Positions 32,866 to 41,182 of a DNA stretch of 42,204 bases are shown here, one piece after another (position 1 is the first letter of the stretch; each line of letters starts with the position of its first letter). Origin of the DNA: JBMYYE01 sp049609065 (lineage in GTDB: Bacteria > Pseudomonadota > Alphaproteobacteria > Rhodobacterales > Rhodobacteraceae); assembly GCA_049609065.1 (NCBI GenBank), contig JBMYYE010000006.1, positions 1 to 42,204 on the forward strand, in the 5' to 3' direction. The translations under genes and the position numbers were made by a program. The notes under the pieces are model-generated. The model searched no databases. It had not been told where the DNA came from and saw only the letters and a list, made by a program, of their open reading frames with translations.

Positions 32866-33483
32866 CTATTCAGTGGTGGCGGTATTTGGTGTGTATACCA
32901 TCACTACATTATTCTTAAAATCAATAATATAATTCTTTGAGCCTTTTGACGCAGGACGCGCCACAAACGCATCCGCAGTCAAAACCGTACCAGACAGAGT
33001 AACGGTCACCGGTTTTTCGCTTTCAAACTGCCCTGAGATCAAATCAGCACGCAGTTCACGTCCTTGAATTTGAACATTTCCGGACGTTTGAACAAACGCA
33101 TCTTCGTCGAAATTGGCGATTTGCGTTTCGGAATTGAGGCGACCAACAGGCCCCTCAATATGGGTTTTTACGCCATTGATGCCTTTGACATCGATTTTGA
33201 CATCTTGCCCATGCATAAGGTTTTCATCTTGATCATCAGGAACAATTTTATCGGCCACGAATTTCACCTTTGAGCCGCTTTTACTCACCGTGGAATGGGT
33301 TGTGCGGGACATGGACCGCTCAAGCACAATCTCTGCTTCTTCCTTAGAGGCGTCTTCAATGGGAATGCCTGATGTGTTTTGCGACGAGGCCAAAACCATC
33401 GCCACCAACAAGCCACCCGCGATCACGGGCAACGACATTTTTGCCCAATAAACTGTGGTGCTATAACGGTCGCGATTATCCAT
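32866..33483 (-). CDS. lptC: LPS export protein LptC
   Basis: A 205-residue bitopic protein with one N-terminal anchor helix (about 14-34, MSLPVIAGGLLVAMVLASS) and a periplasmic LptC-like domain with VKFVADKIVPD, VKIDVKGINGVKTHIEGPVG, VQTSGNVQIQGRELRADLIS. LptC hands LPS from LptFG to LptA. It lies 14 bases before lptA and 11 bases after the RNase D-like gene, the usual alphaproteobacterial order. Confidence 0.92.
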   Translation of the reverse strand: MDNRDRYSTTVYWAKMSLPVIAGGLLVAMVLASSQNTSGIPIEDASKEEAEIVLERSMSRTTHSTVSKSGSKVKFVADKIVPDDQDENLMHGQDVKIDVKGINGVKTHIEGPVGRLNSETQIANFDEDAFVQTSGNVQIQGRELRADLISGQFESEKPVTVTLSGTVLTADAFVARPASKGSKNYIIDFKNNVVMVYTPNTATTE

Positions 33484-33494
33484 AATTGCCGTTT

Positions 33495-34106
33495 CTAATG
33501 AGAGAAAATATCAGTTTCCGGCCAGCCTTCGAGATCAAGAAGAGCCCGTGTTGGCAAGAAATCAAAGCAGCTCTGTGCGAGCGCCATACGGCCTTCGCGT
33601 TCCATGCGCGTGTTCAGCGTATCGCGCAGCTGATGCAGATACAAAACATCTGACGCCGCATAATCGAGCTGGGCCTCAGTCAATTCAGGGGCACCCCAAT
33701 CGGAACTCTGCTGTTGTTTTGAAATGTCCACACGTAGCAATTCTTGGAGCAGGTTTTTCAACCCATGGCGGTCCGTATATGTCCGCACCAATTTAGATGC
33801 GATTTTGGTGCAATAGACAGGCGCGGTCATCGCCCCAAACGCGTTATACATTGCCGCAATATCAAAGCGCCCGAAGTGGAACAGTTTCAACACATTGGGA
33901 TCTTCGAGCATTTTACAAAGGTTCGGCGCCTTTGTTTGGCCGAGTTCGACCTGCACCATATGGGCGTTGCCATCGCCGCCTGACATCTGCACGACACATA
34001 GGCGGTCACGGTGTGGATTTAGCCCCATCGTTTCACAGTCAATCGCCACAACAGGCCCCAAATCCAAATCATCGGGGAGATCATTTTTATAAAGAAAATT
34101 CGCCAT
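33495..34106 (-). CDS. Ribonuclease D-like 3'-5' exonuclease
   Basis: A 203-residue DEDDy exonuclease domain without the HRDC domains of full-length RNase D. Exo I is VVAIDCETMGL (about 22-32), Exo II is LFHFGRFDIAAMYNAF, and Exo III is YAASDVLYLHQLRD. It likely trims stable RNA 3' ends. I chose ATG 34106 (MANFLYKNDLPDD) with GAGGC upstream; an in-frame ATG eight codons earlier is less likely. It is the first gene of the lptCAB operon, a common arrangement in Rhodobacterales. Confidence 0.92.
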   Translation of the reverse strand: MANFLYKNDLPDDLDLGPVVAIDCETMGLNPHRDRLCVVQMSGGDGNAHMVQVELGQTKAPNLCKMLEDPNVLKLFHFGRFDIAAMYNAFGAMTAPVYCTKIASKLVRTYTDRHGLKNLLQELLRVDISKQQQSSDWGAPELTEAQLDYAASDVLYLHQLRDTLNTRMEREGRMALAQSCFDFLPTRALLDLEGWPETDIFSH

Positions 34107-34159
34107 TATTTTGCCTCTTGGTTGAAACATACCTAATCCTTGGCGCGTGTGTTTTCAAC

Positions 34160-35341
34160 TCACCCGTGCTTGGTTTCGGCCTCTATTTGCTTGCGTGACT
34201 TGCGTTCACGCTCCGTTGCCGATTTGAGCTGCCCACAGGCCGCCATGATGTCTTCGCCGCGTGGTTTTCGAACGGGTGACGCATATCCCGCCGCGTTCAC
34301 AATATCACCGAATGCACGGATGCGATTATTCGATGACCGCGCATGGGGCGATCCCGGCCATTCGTTAAACGGAATGAGGTTGATTTTCGCGGGGATGCCT
34401 TTGATCAGCTCCACCAACCGACGCGCGTCTTCGTCGCTGTCATTGACCCCATTCAACATCACATATTCAAACGTGATCCGTTCAGAATTTGACGCTTTGG
34501 GATAGGCACGTAAGGCATCCAGAAGCGTTTCGATATTCCAGCGTTTGTTGATCGGCACCAGTTGATCACGCACCTCATCGGTCGTCGCGTGGAAGCTCAC
34601 GGCTAAGAGACAGCCGATTTCTTCGGCCGTGCGCGCGATTTCAGGCACCACACCTGAGGTCGACAATGTAATTCGGCGACGAGAAAGGGAAATCCCTTCG
34701 GGGTCCATGGCGATTTTCATCGCATCACGCACGTTTTCAAAATTATAGAGAGGTTCACCCATGCCCATCAAAACGATATTCGACAAAAGGCGGCGTTCAA
34801 CATTTGGATTATGCCCAGGTTCTGGCCACTCCCCAAGATCATCACGCGCGACCAAAACCTGCCCGATGATTTCACCTGCGGTTAAATTCCGAACGAGTTT
34901 TTGCGTGCCCGTGTGACAGAACGAACAGGTGAGCGTACAGCCAACTTGGCTCGAAATACAAAGGGTCCCGCGATCTTTTTCAGGGATGTAAACGATTTCC
35001 ACCTCATGACCGCCCGCGATCCGCACGAGGTATTTACGCGTCCCATCAGACGACACCTGCTTTGACACGACTTCAGGAACCGTAATCGTGAATTTATCCG
35101 CCAATAGCGCCCGATAATCCTTCGACAGGTTGGTCATATCCGCAAAATCACGCACACCTTTGCCGTAAAGCCACTGCCAAACCTGACCTGCTCGCATTTT
35201 GAGCTGTTTTTCAGGCGTGCCAGCCGCCAAAAGCGCGTCTTTCATCCCCTCACGCGTTAGACCAATCAAATTTGGTTTCTCAGCTGGGGCGTCCTTGCGC
35301 GGGATGGTCAATGCATCAGGCGTAATTGGGGGCGTTATCAT
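34160..35341 (-). CDS. rlmN: 23S rRNA (adenine2503-C2)-methyltransferase RlmN
   Basis: A 393-residue radical-SAM enzyme that methylates A2503 of 23S rRNA and A37 of some tRNAs. The cluster motif is Cys135-xxx-Cys139-xx-Cys142 in SQVGCTLTCSFCHTGTQ. MGMGEPLYNFENV and SFHATTDEVRDQLVPINK are further RlmN blocks. The methylated Cys is expected in DIMAACGQL near the C-terminus. Start ATG 35341 (MITPPITPDA) has AGGA upstream; an in-frame ATG 11 codons earlier is possible. Confidence 0.96.
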   Translation of the reverse strand: MITPPITPDALTIPRKDAPAEKPNLIGLTREGMKDALLAAGTPEKQLKMRAGQVWQWLYGKGVRDFADMTNLSKDYRALLADKFTITVPEVVSKQVSSDGTRKYLVRIAGGHEVEIVYIPEKDRGTLCISSQVGCTLTCSFCHTGTQKLVRNLTAGEIIGQVLVARDDLGEWPEPGHNPNVERRLLSNIVLMGMGEPLYNFENVRDAMKIAMDPEGISLSRRRITLSTSGVVPEIARTAEEIGCLLAVSFHATTDEVRDQLVPINKRWNIETLLDALRAYPKASNSERITFEYVMLNGVNDSDEDARRLVELIKGIPAKINLIPFNEWPGSPHARSSNNRIRAFGDIVNAAGYASPVRKPRGEDIMAACGQLKSATERERKSRKQIEAETKHG

Positions 35342-35400
35342 GATGTGTTCTTTCCTCAATGAGACCGCGTTCATACACAGAATTTATAGAAATGAGAACC

Positions 35401-36405
35401 TCAGCTTGCCTTATAAATTTTCAAGGCAATTTTTGCCTCATACTTGCGCAGGCATGGCTGACATGCTTGGCCATAGTCCTCCATCCCGTCTTTGAGTTCT
35501 GGAAAAATTTGGAAAAGCTCATCTTGTGCGCCTTGTCGAAATATCTGCAAAACTTCGGTGCTTGGCAAGAAGCTCTCGGAATAGAGCCCACTTGAGTTCA
35601 CCAAAACATGCTCATCAAAAACAATATGATAGTAGGTGGGATTTACTATTTCTCGCGCGATTTCGATCTCATTCCACCCCACAAGATGTTTGGCGGCGAC
35701 CAACACTTGCTCATCCTCAAAGTAGACCTCATTGAGTGGCGACTGCATGCAAATTCGGTGGTTGGGCGACACCAATACGTCACGTGCAGGCATATTATGC
35801 CCCAGTGCCCCGCGTGGAAAACGAATCGGGAGCATGTCGACATTTTTCAATGGATCAAGGTGCAACTGACGCCCATTGATCCAGCGAATCTCCATCGCGC
35901 CCAGAGAATGCGTCATCACCATATCCCCAACCCTGAGCGTTTCAACCCGCCGCATCCCATGAGGCGTTTCAATGAGAGTGCCCGCCACAAAACATGGGAG
36001 CGTCCCCCCATTTGGCGGGGATTGCGAGGTATAGGTCACCCCATCCGTGGACACCAATGATGTATTCGAATTCGCCACGCCGCCCAGCTGTGTCGCGGTC
36101 ATGGACGCGGCTGGACCTTCGGTTGCGGTTACAACTTTGTTAAATGAAATAAACGACGTCACAACGCCATTTTTAACAAGCGCCACAGCCCCGTTTTTAT
36201 GGATCGGAATGCTTAAAAGATATCCATCCTTTCCAGCAACTGTTCCTTGATAAGCCCCCAGCCCATTTGTGGATCGGATGGTTCCATTATTGTTGTAGAT
36301 CACAATTTGATAATCCGCAGGATCATCACCTCCGTTGAGCATGGTCTCAACGAAATCGGCACTGCCACTTCCTAAAAATTTAACTTCTGAAATGAACCCT
36401 GCCAC
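35401..36405 (-). CDS. Hint (hedgehog/intein-like) domain protein with lamin-tail-like N-terminus
   Basis: A 334-residue protein. Residues about 1-110 (FISEVKFLGSGSADFVETML, DYQIVIYNNNGTIRST) look like a lamin-tail/LTD-type beta domain. A Hint_2 domain (PF13403) begins at Cys138: CFVAGTLIETPHGMRRVETL, then VSPNHRICM as block B and HIVFDEHVLVNSSGLYSESF. Cys138 and the SPNH His fit a self-processing thioester site. The last 60 residues are charged with two Cys. No signal peptide; many roseobacter relatives are predicted type I secretion substrates. Function unknown. Confidence 0.85.
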   Translation of the reverse strand: MAGFISEVKFLGSGSADFVETMLNGGDDPADYQIVIYNNNGTIRSTNGLGAYQGTVAGKDGYLLSIPIHKNGAVALVKNGVVTSFISFNKVVTATEGPAASMTATQLGGVANSNTSLVSTDGVTYTSQSPPNGGTLPCFVAGTLIETPHGMRRVETLRVGDMVMTHSLGAMEIRWINGRQLHLDPLKNVDMLPIRFPRGALGHNMPARDVLVSPNHRICMQSPLNEVYFEDEQVLVAAKHLVGWNEIEIAREIVNPTYYHIVFDEHVLVNSSGLYSESFLPSTEVLQIFRQGAQDELFQIFPELKDGMEDYGQACQPCLRKYEAKIALKIYKAS

Positions 36406-36478
36406 AGATCACTCCTCGCCTAAAAATACGCGTAGAAAATAGAGTATCAAATCCGCTGGCAGGAAATTTACGGCGCCA

Positions 36479-37000
36479 TTAACAGCGCTTTTCAGCTTCC
36501 CCAAGGGCGGCTGTAAAACCAGAAAGCGTGAACGTATCTTTCGTAACCGTCCCACGTGCGGAGCGGGCCGTCAAAGTCGCCGCTGCACCACGTTTCATCG
36601 CCACGATGATTTTTGCGTCATCCGAAGATGTCGCAGGCCATGCCCATTCACCATCTGTCAAAAGTTCAAATGTTTTGCCGCCAATATTCATGGAAACTGT
36701 AGAGCCTTTGGCGAATGAATAACCGCCCGTAAAAGAAAGCTCCGTTTTGCCGCCATCACCAGGGCGCGCGGATGCGATAAGCAAAATTTCACTGCGCTTT
36801 ACAGCAACCACACGACCGCCACGGGTATTGACCGTTTGTTCTGGTGCGGAAACTGCCCAACATTCTTTTGGGCTAGAGCCTTCAAAGACGCTCCAATTGT
36901 CATTGCCACCGATTTTATTTGCGGATTGTTGGGCAAATGCACCGCCGACAGATGAAATAAAAAATGCTGCAATAACAGATGCTTTTGTGAATGACATCAT
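36479..37000 (-). CDS. IalB-like (invasion associated locus B) secreted protein
   Basis: A 173-residue protein with a signal peptide ending VGGAFAQ (about residue 24), NWSVFEG, KECWAVSAP and a C-terminal FTLSGFTAALGEAEKRC. These are the landmarks of PF06776 (IalB) proteins, which are periplasmic or secreted; the two Cys (about residues 47 and 173) may pair. Despite the name, the family is common in free-living Rhodobacterales and its role there is unknown. AGGAGG lies 11 nt before the first of two tandem ATGs. Confidence 0.85.
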   Translation of the reverse strand: MMSFTKASVIAAFFISSVGGAFAQQSANKIGGNDNWSVFEGSSPKECWAVSAPEQTVNTRGGRVVAVKRSEILLIASARPGDGGKTELSFTGGYSFAKGSTVSMNIGGKTFELLTDGEWAWPATSSDDAKIIVAMKRGAAATLTARSARGTVTKDTFTLSGFTAALGEAEKRC

Positions 37001-37039
37001 ACTTGAAACAGCCTCCTAAGCTGTGAATTCCTCAATTTC

Positions 37040-37158
37040 CTATGTCTGGGAACCTTTGGTTCTCTCAAACGACATAGTCATTCTTATTTATTCGATATAG
37101 AAGGAATACACTATTTTTATTCGCAAATGGAAGCCTTTTTGGGCGATATTTCGCAAAT
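37040..37158. promoter_or_regulatory. Divergent intergenic region with nested inverted and direct repeats
   Basis: CTATGTC (37040-37046) and GACATAG (37071-37077) enclose GAACC-TTT-GGTTC (37050-37062), a nested inverted repeat on the ialB side. On the asparaginase side, TTCGCAAAT occurs directly repeated at 37120-37128 and 37150-37158, 30 bp apart. Candidate regulator sites; none tested. Confidence 0.4.
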
Positions 37159-37175
37159 TGAGCAGGAGAGTAACA

Positions 37176-38189
37176 ATGACGCTCACCCATCGTGGCGCTG
37201 AACCTTTGGTCGAAATTTGGCGTGGACCATTTCTTGAAAGCTTGCATTGGGGGCATGCGGTCGTCTGTGATGCCAAAGGCGAGATCCGCCAAACGTGGGG
37301 CAATCCCGAAGAAATGATACTTCCACGTTCATCGTGTAAAATGCTGCAGGCATTGCCGCTCCTTGAAACGGGGGCAGCGGACGCCTTTGGGATCAAAGAC
37401 CATCAAATTGCGCTCGCCTGTTCATCCCACCAAGGTCAGCCAATGCACACGGATGTGGTGCAAGATTGGCTTGCCCATTTGGGCTATACCGATGACGACC
37501 TCATCTGCGGGACTGAAATGCCACGCATGAAAGACGACAAAGCGGCGCTCATCAAAACCGACAATTCCCCATGTCGGTATCACAATAACTGTTCGGGTAA
37601 GCATTCTGGATTTTTGACCGTCACCAAACATTTGGGCGCGGACATGAATTACGTTGACCCCAGCCATCCTTTGCAAATTGCGGTGAAAGATGGGTTTGAG
37701 GACCTCACACAGGTTGAAACACCTGGTTTTGGTATTGATGGATGCTCTGCACCAAATTTTGGCACAACCGTTCACGGGCTCGCCCGCGCCATGGCCTTTT
37801 TCGCGAATGCCAAAGAAGATGCCAGTTCTGTGCGCGAAGCCGCTGCGGCCAAGCTCGCGCGGTGCATGGCGACCTATCCCGAACTTGTCGCAGGCGACAC
37901 ACGCGCCTGCACCGAATTGATGCAAGCCTGCCAAGGGCCCGTTGCCCTTAAAACAGGGGCCGAAGCCGTCTTTATCGCGATCCTACCTGAGCAAGGTTTG
38001 GGTGTAGCCCTAAAAATCGCGGATGGGGCAACGCGGGCCTCTGAATGTGTGATTGCGCAAATTTTAGTCAATTTGGGTGTCTTGGACAAAGATCACCCCA
38101 TGACGAAAAAGCGTCTCAATGCCCCCATCAAAAATTGGGATGGGCTTGAGACGGGGATCATCAAACCCACAGAGGCGCTTCTAAAATAG
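37176..38189 (+). CDS. ReAV-type L-asparaginase (asparaginase_II, PF06089)
   Basis: A 337-residue protein of the class typified by Rhizobium etli AnsA/ReAV, unrelated to E. coli AnsA/B. It hydrolyses L-asparagine to aspartate and ammonia. The SxxK pair Ser52/Lys55 (PRSSCK), the NCSGKHSG motif (Cys139, Lys142) and GIDGCSAPNF (Cys190) match the serine, lysine and zinc-ligand residues of ReAV (Ser48, Lys51, Cys135, Lys138, Cys189). The start is ATG 37176 with AGGAG 7 nt upstream. Its 3' end overlaps the convergent tauE-type gene by 9 nt. Confidence 0.92.
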   Translation: MTLTHRGAEPLVEIWRGPFLESLHWGHAVVCDAKGEIRQTWGNPEEMILPRSSCKMLQALPLLETGAADAFGIKDHQIALACSSHQGQPMHTDVVQDWLAHLGYTDDDLICGTEMPRMKDDKAALIKTDNSPCRYHNNCSGKHSGFLTVTKHLGADMNYVDPSHPLQIAVKDGFEDLTQVETPGFGIDGCSAPNFGTTVHGLARAMAFFANAKEDASSVREAAAAKLARCMATYPELVAGDTRACTELMQACQGPVALKTGAEAVFIAILPEQGLGVALKIADGATRASECVIAQILVNLGVLDKDHPMTKKRLNAPIKNWDGLETGIIKPTEALLK

Positions 38190-38936
38190 AAGCTTAATCG
38201 CCATCGCAATCGACATGAAAATCAAAAGGGGCTTAATCAATTTGGCCCCTTTTTTCATGGCCAATTTTGCCCCCACACGCGCGCCAAAAATTTGCGCCAC
38301 CCCCATGGCCAACCCCACGCCCCACCAAGGGGCGGCAAACACCGCAAAAGCCAGCATTCCGCCAATGTTAGAGCCGAAATTTGCCACTTTCGTGCGGGCC
38401 GTTGCTTCTAAAATACCAAGCCCTGCGAACCCCACAAAAGCCAGCATATAAAACGCACCGGCCCCTGGCCCAATCAGGCCATCATAAAACCCAACAAGCG
38501 GGACAAACGTCACGGTAAATGCCCCAAGGCCAATACGCGCATGACGCGCAGAATCATCCAAATTTGGTTTCAGCGCAAAGAAAAGCGCGATACCAATCAG
38601 CGCGAAGGGCAGCATCTGACGCACAAATTCCACAGGCAGTTTCGACGTAAGTATCGCCCCTAACACGCCTGCTAAAACGGCAATGAAAAACGGTTTCGCT
38701 TGGTCACGCCAATCCACATGCCCCGCCCGCGCATAAGTCACCGCAGCGGACCCCGCCCCGAACAAACCTTGGACCTTATTCGTTGAAAGCGCTTCAATCG
38801 GCGTGGCCCCCGCAAACAACATCACAGGCAATGCAACCAAACCGCCGCCGCCTGCGATTGCATCCACGAAGCCCGCCAAAAAACCCGCCAAAATCAAAAG
38901 CGCGAGGATTTCAGCGCTCACTTCAAACGGCCACAT
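38181..38936 (-). CDS. TauE/SafE family sulfite/organosulfonate exporter
   Basis: A 251-residue protein with about eight hydrophobic helices. The duplicated TauE/SafE (DUF81) signature appears as AGFLAGFVDAIAGGGGLVALP near the N-terminus and GFYDGLIGPGAGAFYML in the middle. Members export small anions such as sulfite or sulfoacetate; substrate unknown here. The ATG at 38936 shares one base with the serB stop (TGATG), so the two are translationally coupled; a GTG just before is possible. No sulfonate-metabolism genes are adjacent. Confidence 0.9.
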   Translation of the reverse strand: MWPFEVSAEILALLILAGFLAGFVDAIAGGGGLVALPVMLFAGATPIEALSTNKVQGLFGAGSAAVTYARAGHVDWRDQAKPFFIAVLAGVLGAILTSKLPVEFVRQMLPFALIGIALFFALKPNLDDSARHARIGLGAFTVTFVPLVGFYDGLIGPGAGAFYMLAFVGFAGLGILEATARTKVANFGSNIGGMLAFAVFAAPWWGVGLAMGVAQIFGARVGAKLAMKKGAKLIKPLLIFMSIAMAIKLLF

Positions 38937-39811
38937 CACGCCGCAAACTCAGATTTAGCGTAGCCTTGAATATAGAGAAGTGCCGTCAAATCACCGTGGT
39001 TAATGCGAATATCACACTCCGCCGCAACAGATGGTTTCGCATGAAGCGCCACCCCTGCCCCTGCAAGCCCTAGCATCCCGAGATCATTTGCCCCGTCGCC
39101 AACCGCCATCACATCGTCATGCAAAATCCCAAGGCGTGTGGTGATGTCTTTCAGGGCCTGAACTTTGGCCTCTCGGCCCAAAATCGGCATCCCCACCTTA
39201 CCGGTGAGCTTGCCATTTTCGATCAAAAGCGTGTTTGCCCGATTTTCATCAAAGCCAAGTTCACCGGCCACGCGAGCCGTAAAGGCCGTGAAACCGCCCG
39301 ACACCAATGCGGCGTAAGCTCCATTTTTTTTCATCATCGCCAAGAGCGATTTACCGCCTGGCATGAGCGTAATACGCGTGTTCAAAACCTCATCGATCAC
39401 CGCCGCGTCCAAGCCTGCCAAAAGGCCGACGCGCTCATTGAGCGCCCCTTCAAAATCCAACTCACCATTCATGGCGCGCGCAGTGATGCCAGCCACACGT
39501 TCACCAACACCTGCTTCTGCGGCCAGTTCATCGATGCATTCTTGTTCAATCATCGTGCTGTCCATATCCGCCAACAGCATCTTTTTGCGGCGACCAACGG
39601 TTGGCTGAACAACAAGGTCCACACCAAGGTTTTGCAGGTCAGCCCAAACATCCCATAAATTGTCAGGCAGCGCGTCAATTTCAAATTCCGCTGCCTCATT
39701 TAACGCGAGCCAATTTGCCTCACCGCCGCCCCATGCATTGCGCAAATTTTCAATCAACGCAGGTTCTAGCGTCGGATTTTTGGGCGAAGTCAAAAGGGTA
39801 GCAGTCAGCAT
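38936..39811 (-). CDS. serB: Phosphoserine phosphatase SerB
   Basis: A 291-residue HAD-superfamily enzyme that makes L-serine from phosphoserine. The nucleophile motif is LLADMDSTMIEQECIDE (about 81-97), followed by LVSGGFTAFT (motif II) and VGDGANDLGML (motif IV). An N-terminal ACT-like region precedes the catalytic domain. It is divergent from serC-serA by about 150 bases, placing the three serine genes together. Length is standard. Confidence 0.96.
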   Translation of the reverse strand: MLTATLLTSPKNPTLEPALIENLRNAWGGGEANWLALNEAAEFEIDALPDNLWDVWADLQNLGVDLVVQPTVGRRKKMLLADMDSTMIEQECIDELAAEAGVGERVAGITARAMNGELDFEGALNERVGLLAGLDAAVIDEVLNTRITLMPGGKSLLAMMKKNGAYAALVSGGFTAFTARVAGELGFDENRANTLLIENGKLTGKVGMPILGREAKVQALKDITTRLGILHDDVMAVGDGANDLGMLGLAGAGVALHAKPSVAAECDIRINHGDLTALLYIQGYAKSEFAA

Positions 39812-39887
39812 AAAAGTTTCCGATCGTAGTCATGGATGTCGCAAATAAGAGCAATAAAGCCGCAATAGCGCCATTTTCACGGTTGCA

Positions 39888-39966
39888 CCAGAGGGGAACG
39901 CCCCCTATTTCGGTCAGTGGGACACCTCTCCCCAACGAGAGGCTATATATCTGGAAGGGTAGCATG
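39888..39966 (+). promoter_or_regulatory. Candidate serC leader RNA
   Basis: CCAGA (39888-39892) pairs with TCTGG (39950-39954), closing a junction with two hairpins: GGGG-AACG-CCCC (39893-39904) and CCTCTC-N6-GAGAGG (39925-39942). The closing stem touches the GGAAGGG ribosome-binding site of serC. A serC leader motif upstream of serC-serA, with the last stem over the ribosome-binding site, is known in alphaproteobacteria (Rfam serC leader, from memory). Confidence 0.6.
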
Positions 39967-41106
39967 ACACAACTTAAGACCCCGGCGACGCGTCCGGCAA
40001 ATCCGCGTTTTTCTTCTGGCCCTTGTGCCAAACCCCCCGCATGGAATTTAGACAAGCTTGCTGATGCGCCTTTGGGCCGCTCGCACCGTGCCGCGATTGG
40101 CAAGGAAAAGCTTAAGGCTGCGATTGAAACAACACGTGACGTGTTGGGCATTCCAGCAGATTATAAAATCGGCATTGTGCCTGCGTCTGATACGGGTGCG
40201 GTTGAAATGGCCCTTTGGTCCGTTTTGGGCGCACGCGGCGTTGATATGGTTGCATGGGAATCATTTGGCAAAGGCTGGGTCACCGATGTAACGAAACAGC
40301 TGGGGCTTGACGTGAATTTGCATGAAGCCGATTACGGACATCTCCCTGACCTCACCAAAGTGGATTTTGACAACGATGTTGTCTTCACATGGAATGGCAC
40401 GACATCTGGCGTACGTGTTCCGAATGGGGATTTCATCCCGGCCGACCGTGCGGGCCTTACGATTTGTGATGCTACCTCTGCGGCATTTGCGATGGATTTG
40501 CCTTGGGATAAGCTCGATATCACGACGTATAGCTGGCAGAAAGTTTTGGGCGGCGAAGCGGCACATGGGATGATCATTTTGTCCCCTCGCGCCGTTGAGC
40601 GTTTGGAAAGCTACACGCCGGCTTGGCCGCTTCCTAAAATTTTCCGCCTCACCAAAGCGGGCAAATTGATCGATGGCATCTTTACCGGCGCGACGATCAA
40701 CACGCCATCTATGCTTTGTGTTGAAGATTACTTATTTGCGCTCGATTGGGCGAAATCCGTTGGTGGCCTTCAAGGCCTCATCGCACGCGCCGATGCCAAT
40801 GCGAACGCGGTAAACGATTTTGTTGCGGCCAATGCGTGGATCGAAAATCTGGCTGAGGTTGCCGAAACCGCATCCAATACCTCCGTTTGCTTGAAGTTCA
40901 ACGACACGCGCATCACAGACGGCGCCGCATTCGCCAAAGCCGTTGCGAAGCGCTTGGAAAATGAAGGCATCGCACTCGACATCGGGGCTTATCGCGATGC
41001 GCCTGCGGGCCTTCGGATTTGGTGCGGCGCAACCGTTGAAACGTCCGACATTGAGGCCATGCTCCCATGGCTTGCTTGGGCCTTTGAGGCCGAAATCAAC
41101 GCATAA
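39964..41106 (+). CDS. serC: Phosphoserine aminotransferase SerC
   Basis: A 380-residue PLP enzyme that converts 3-phosphohydroxypyruvate and glutamate to phosphoserine; it also acts in pyridoxal phosphate synthesis. The PLP lysine is Lys193 in YSWQKVLGGEAAHG. PANPRFSSGPCAKPP near the N-terminus and the long form are typical of the alphaproteobacterial subgroup. Start ATG 39964 has GGAAGGG upstream; the frame is open further upstream but that part would overlap the leader RNA. serA follows after 76 bases. Confidence 0.96.
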   Translation: MTQLKTPATRPANPRFSSGPCAKPPAWNLDKLADAPLGRSHRAAIGKEKLKAAIETTRDVLGIPADYKIGIVPASDTGAVEMALWSVLGARGVDMVAWESFGKGWVTDVTKQLGLDVNLHEADYGHLPDLTKVDFDNDVVFTWNGTTSGVRVPNGDFIPADRAGLTICDATSAAFAMDLPWDKLDITTYSWQKVLGGEAAHGMIILSPRAVERLESYTPAWPLPKIFRLTKAGKLIDGIFTGATINTPSMLCVEDYLFALDWAKSVGGLQGLIARADANANAVNDFVAANAWIENLAEVAETASNTSVCLKFNDTRITDGAAFAKAVAKRLENEGIALDIGAYRDAPAGLRIWCGATVETSDIEAMLPWLAWAFEAEINA

Positions 41107-41182
41107 GACATAATTTCGGTTTAGGCCAATGCCGGCCTAAACCCCTTATTAGACCCACATATATGATAGAGGAGCCCAGACC

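Noticed and set aside
39832..39963. N-terminal extension of serC
   Set aside because: It would translate the leader RNA; ATG 39964 has a ribosome-binding site and the family start.
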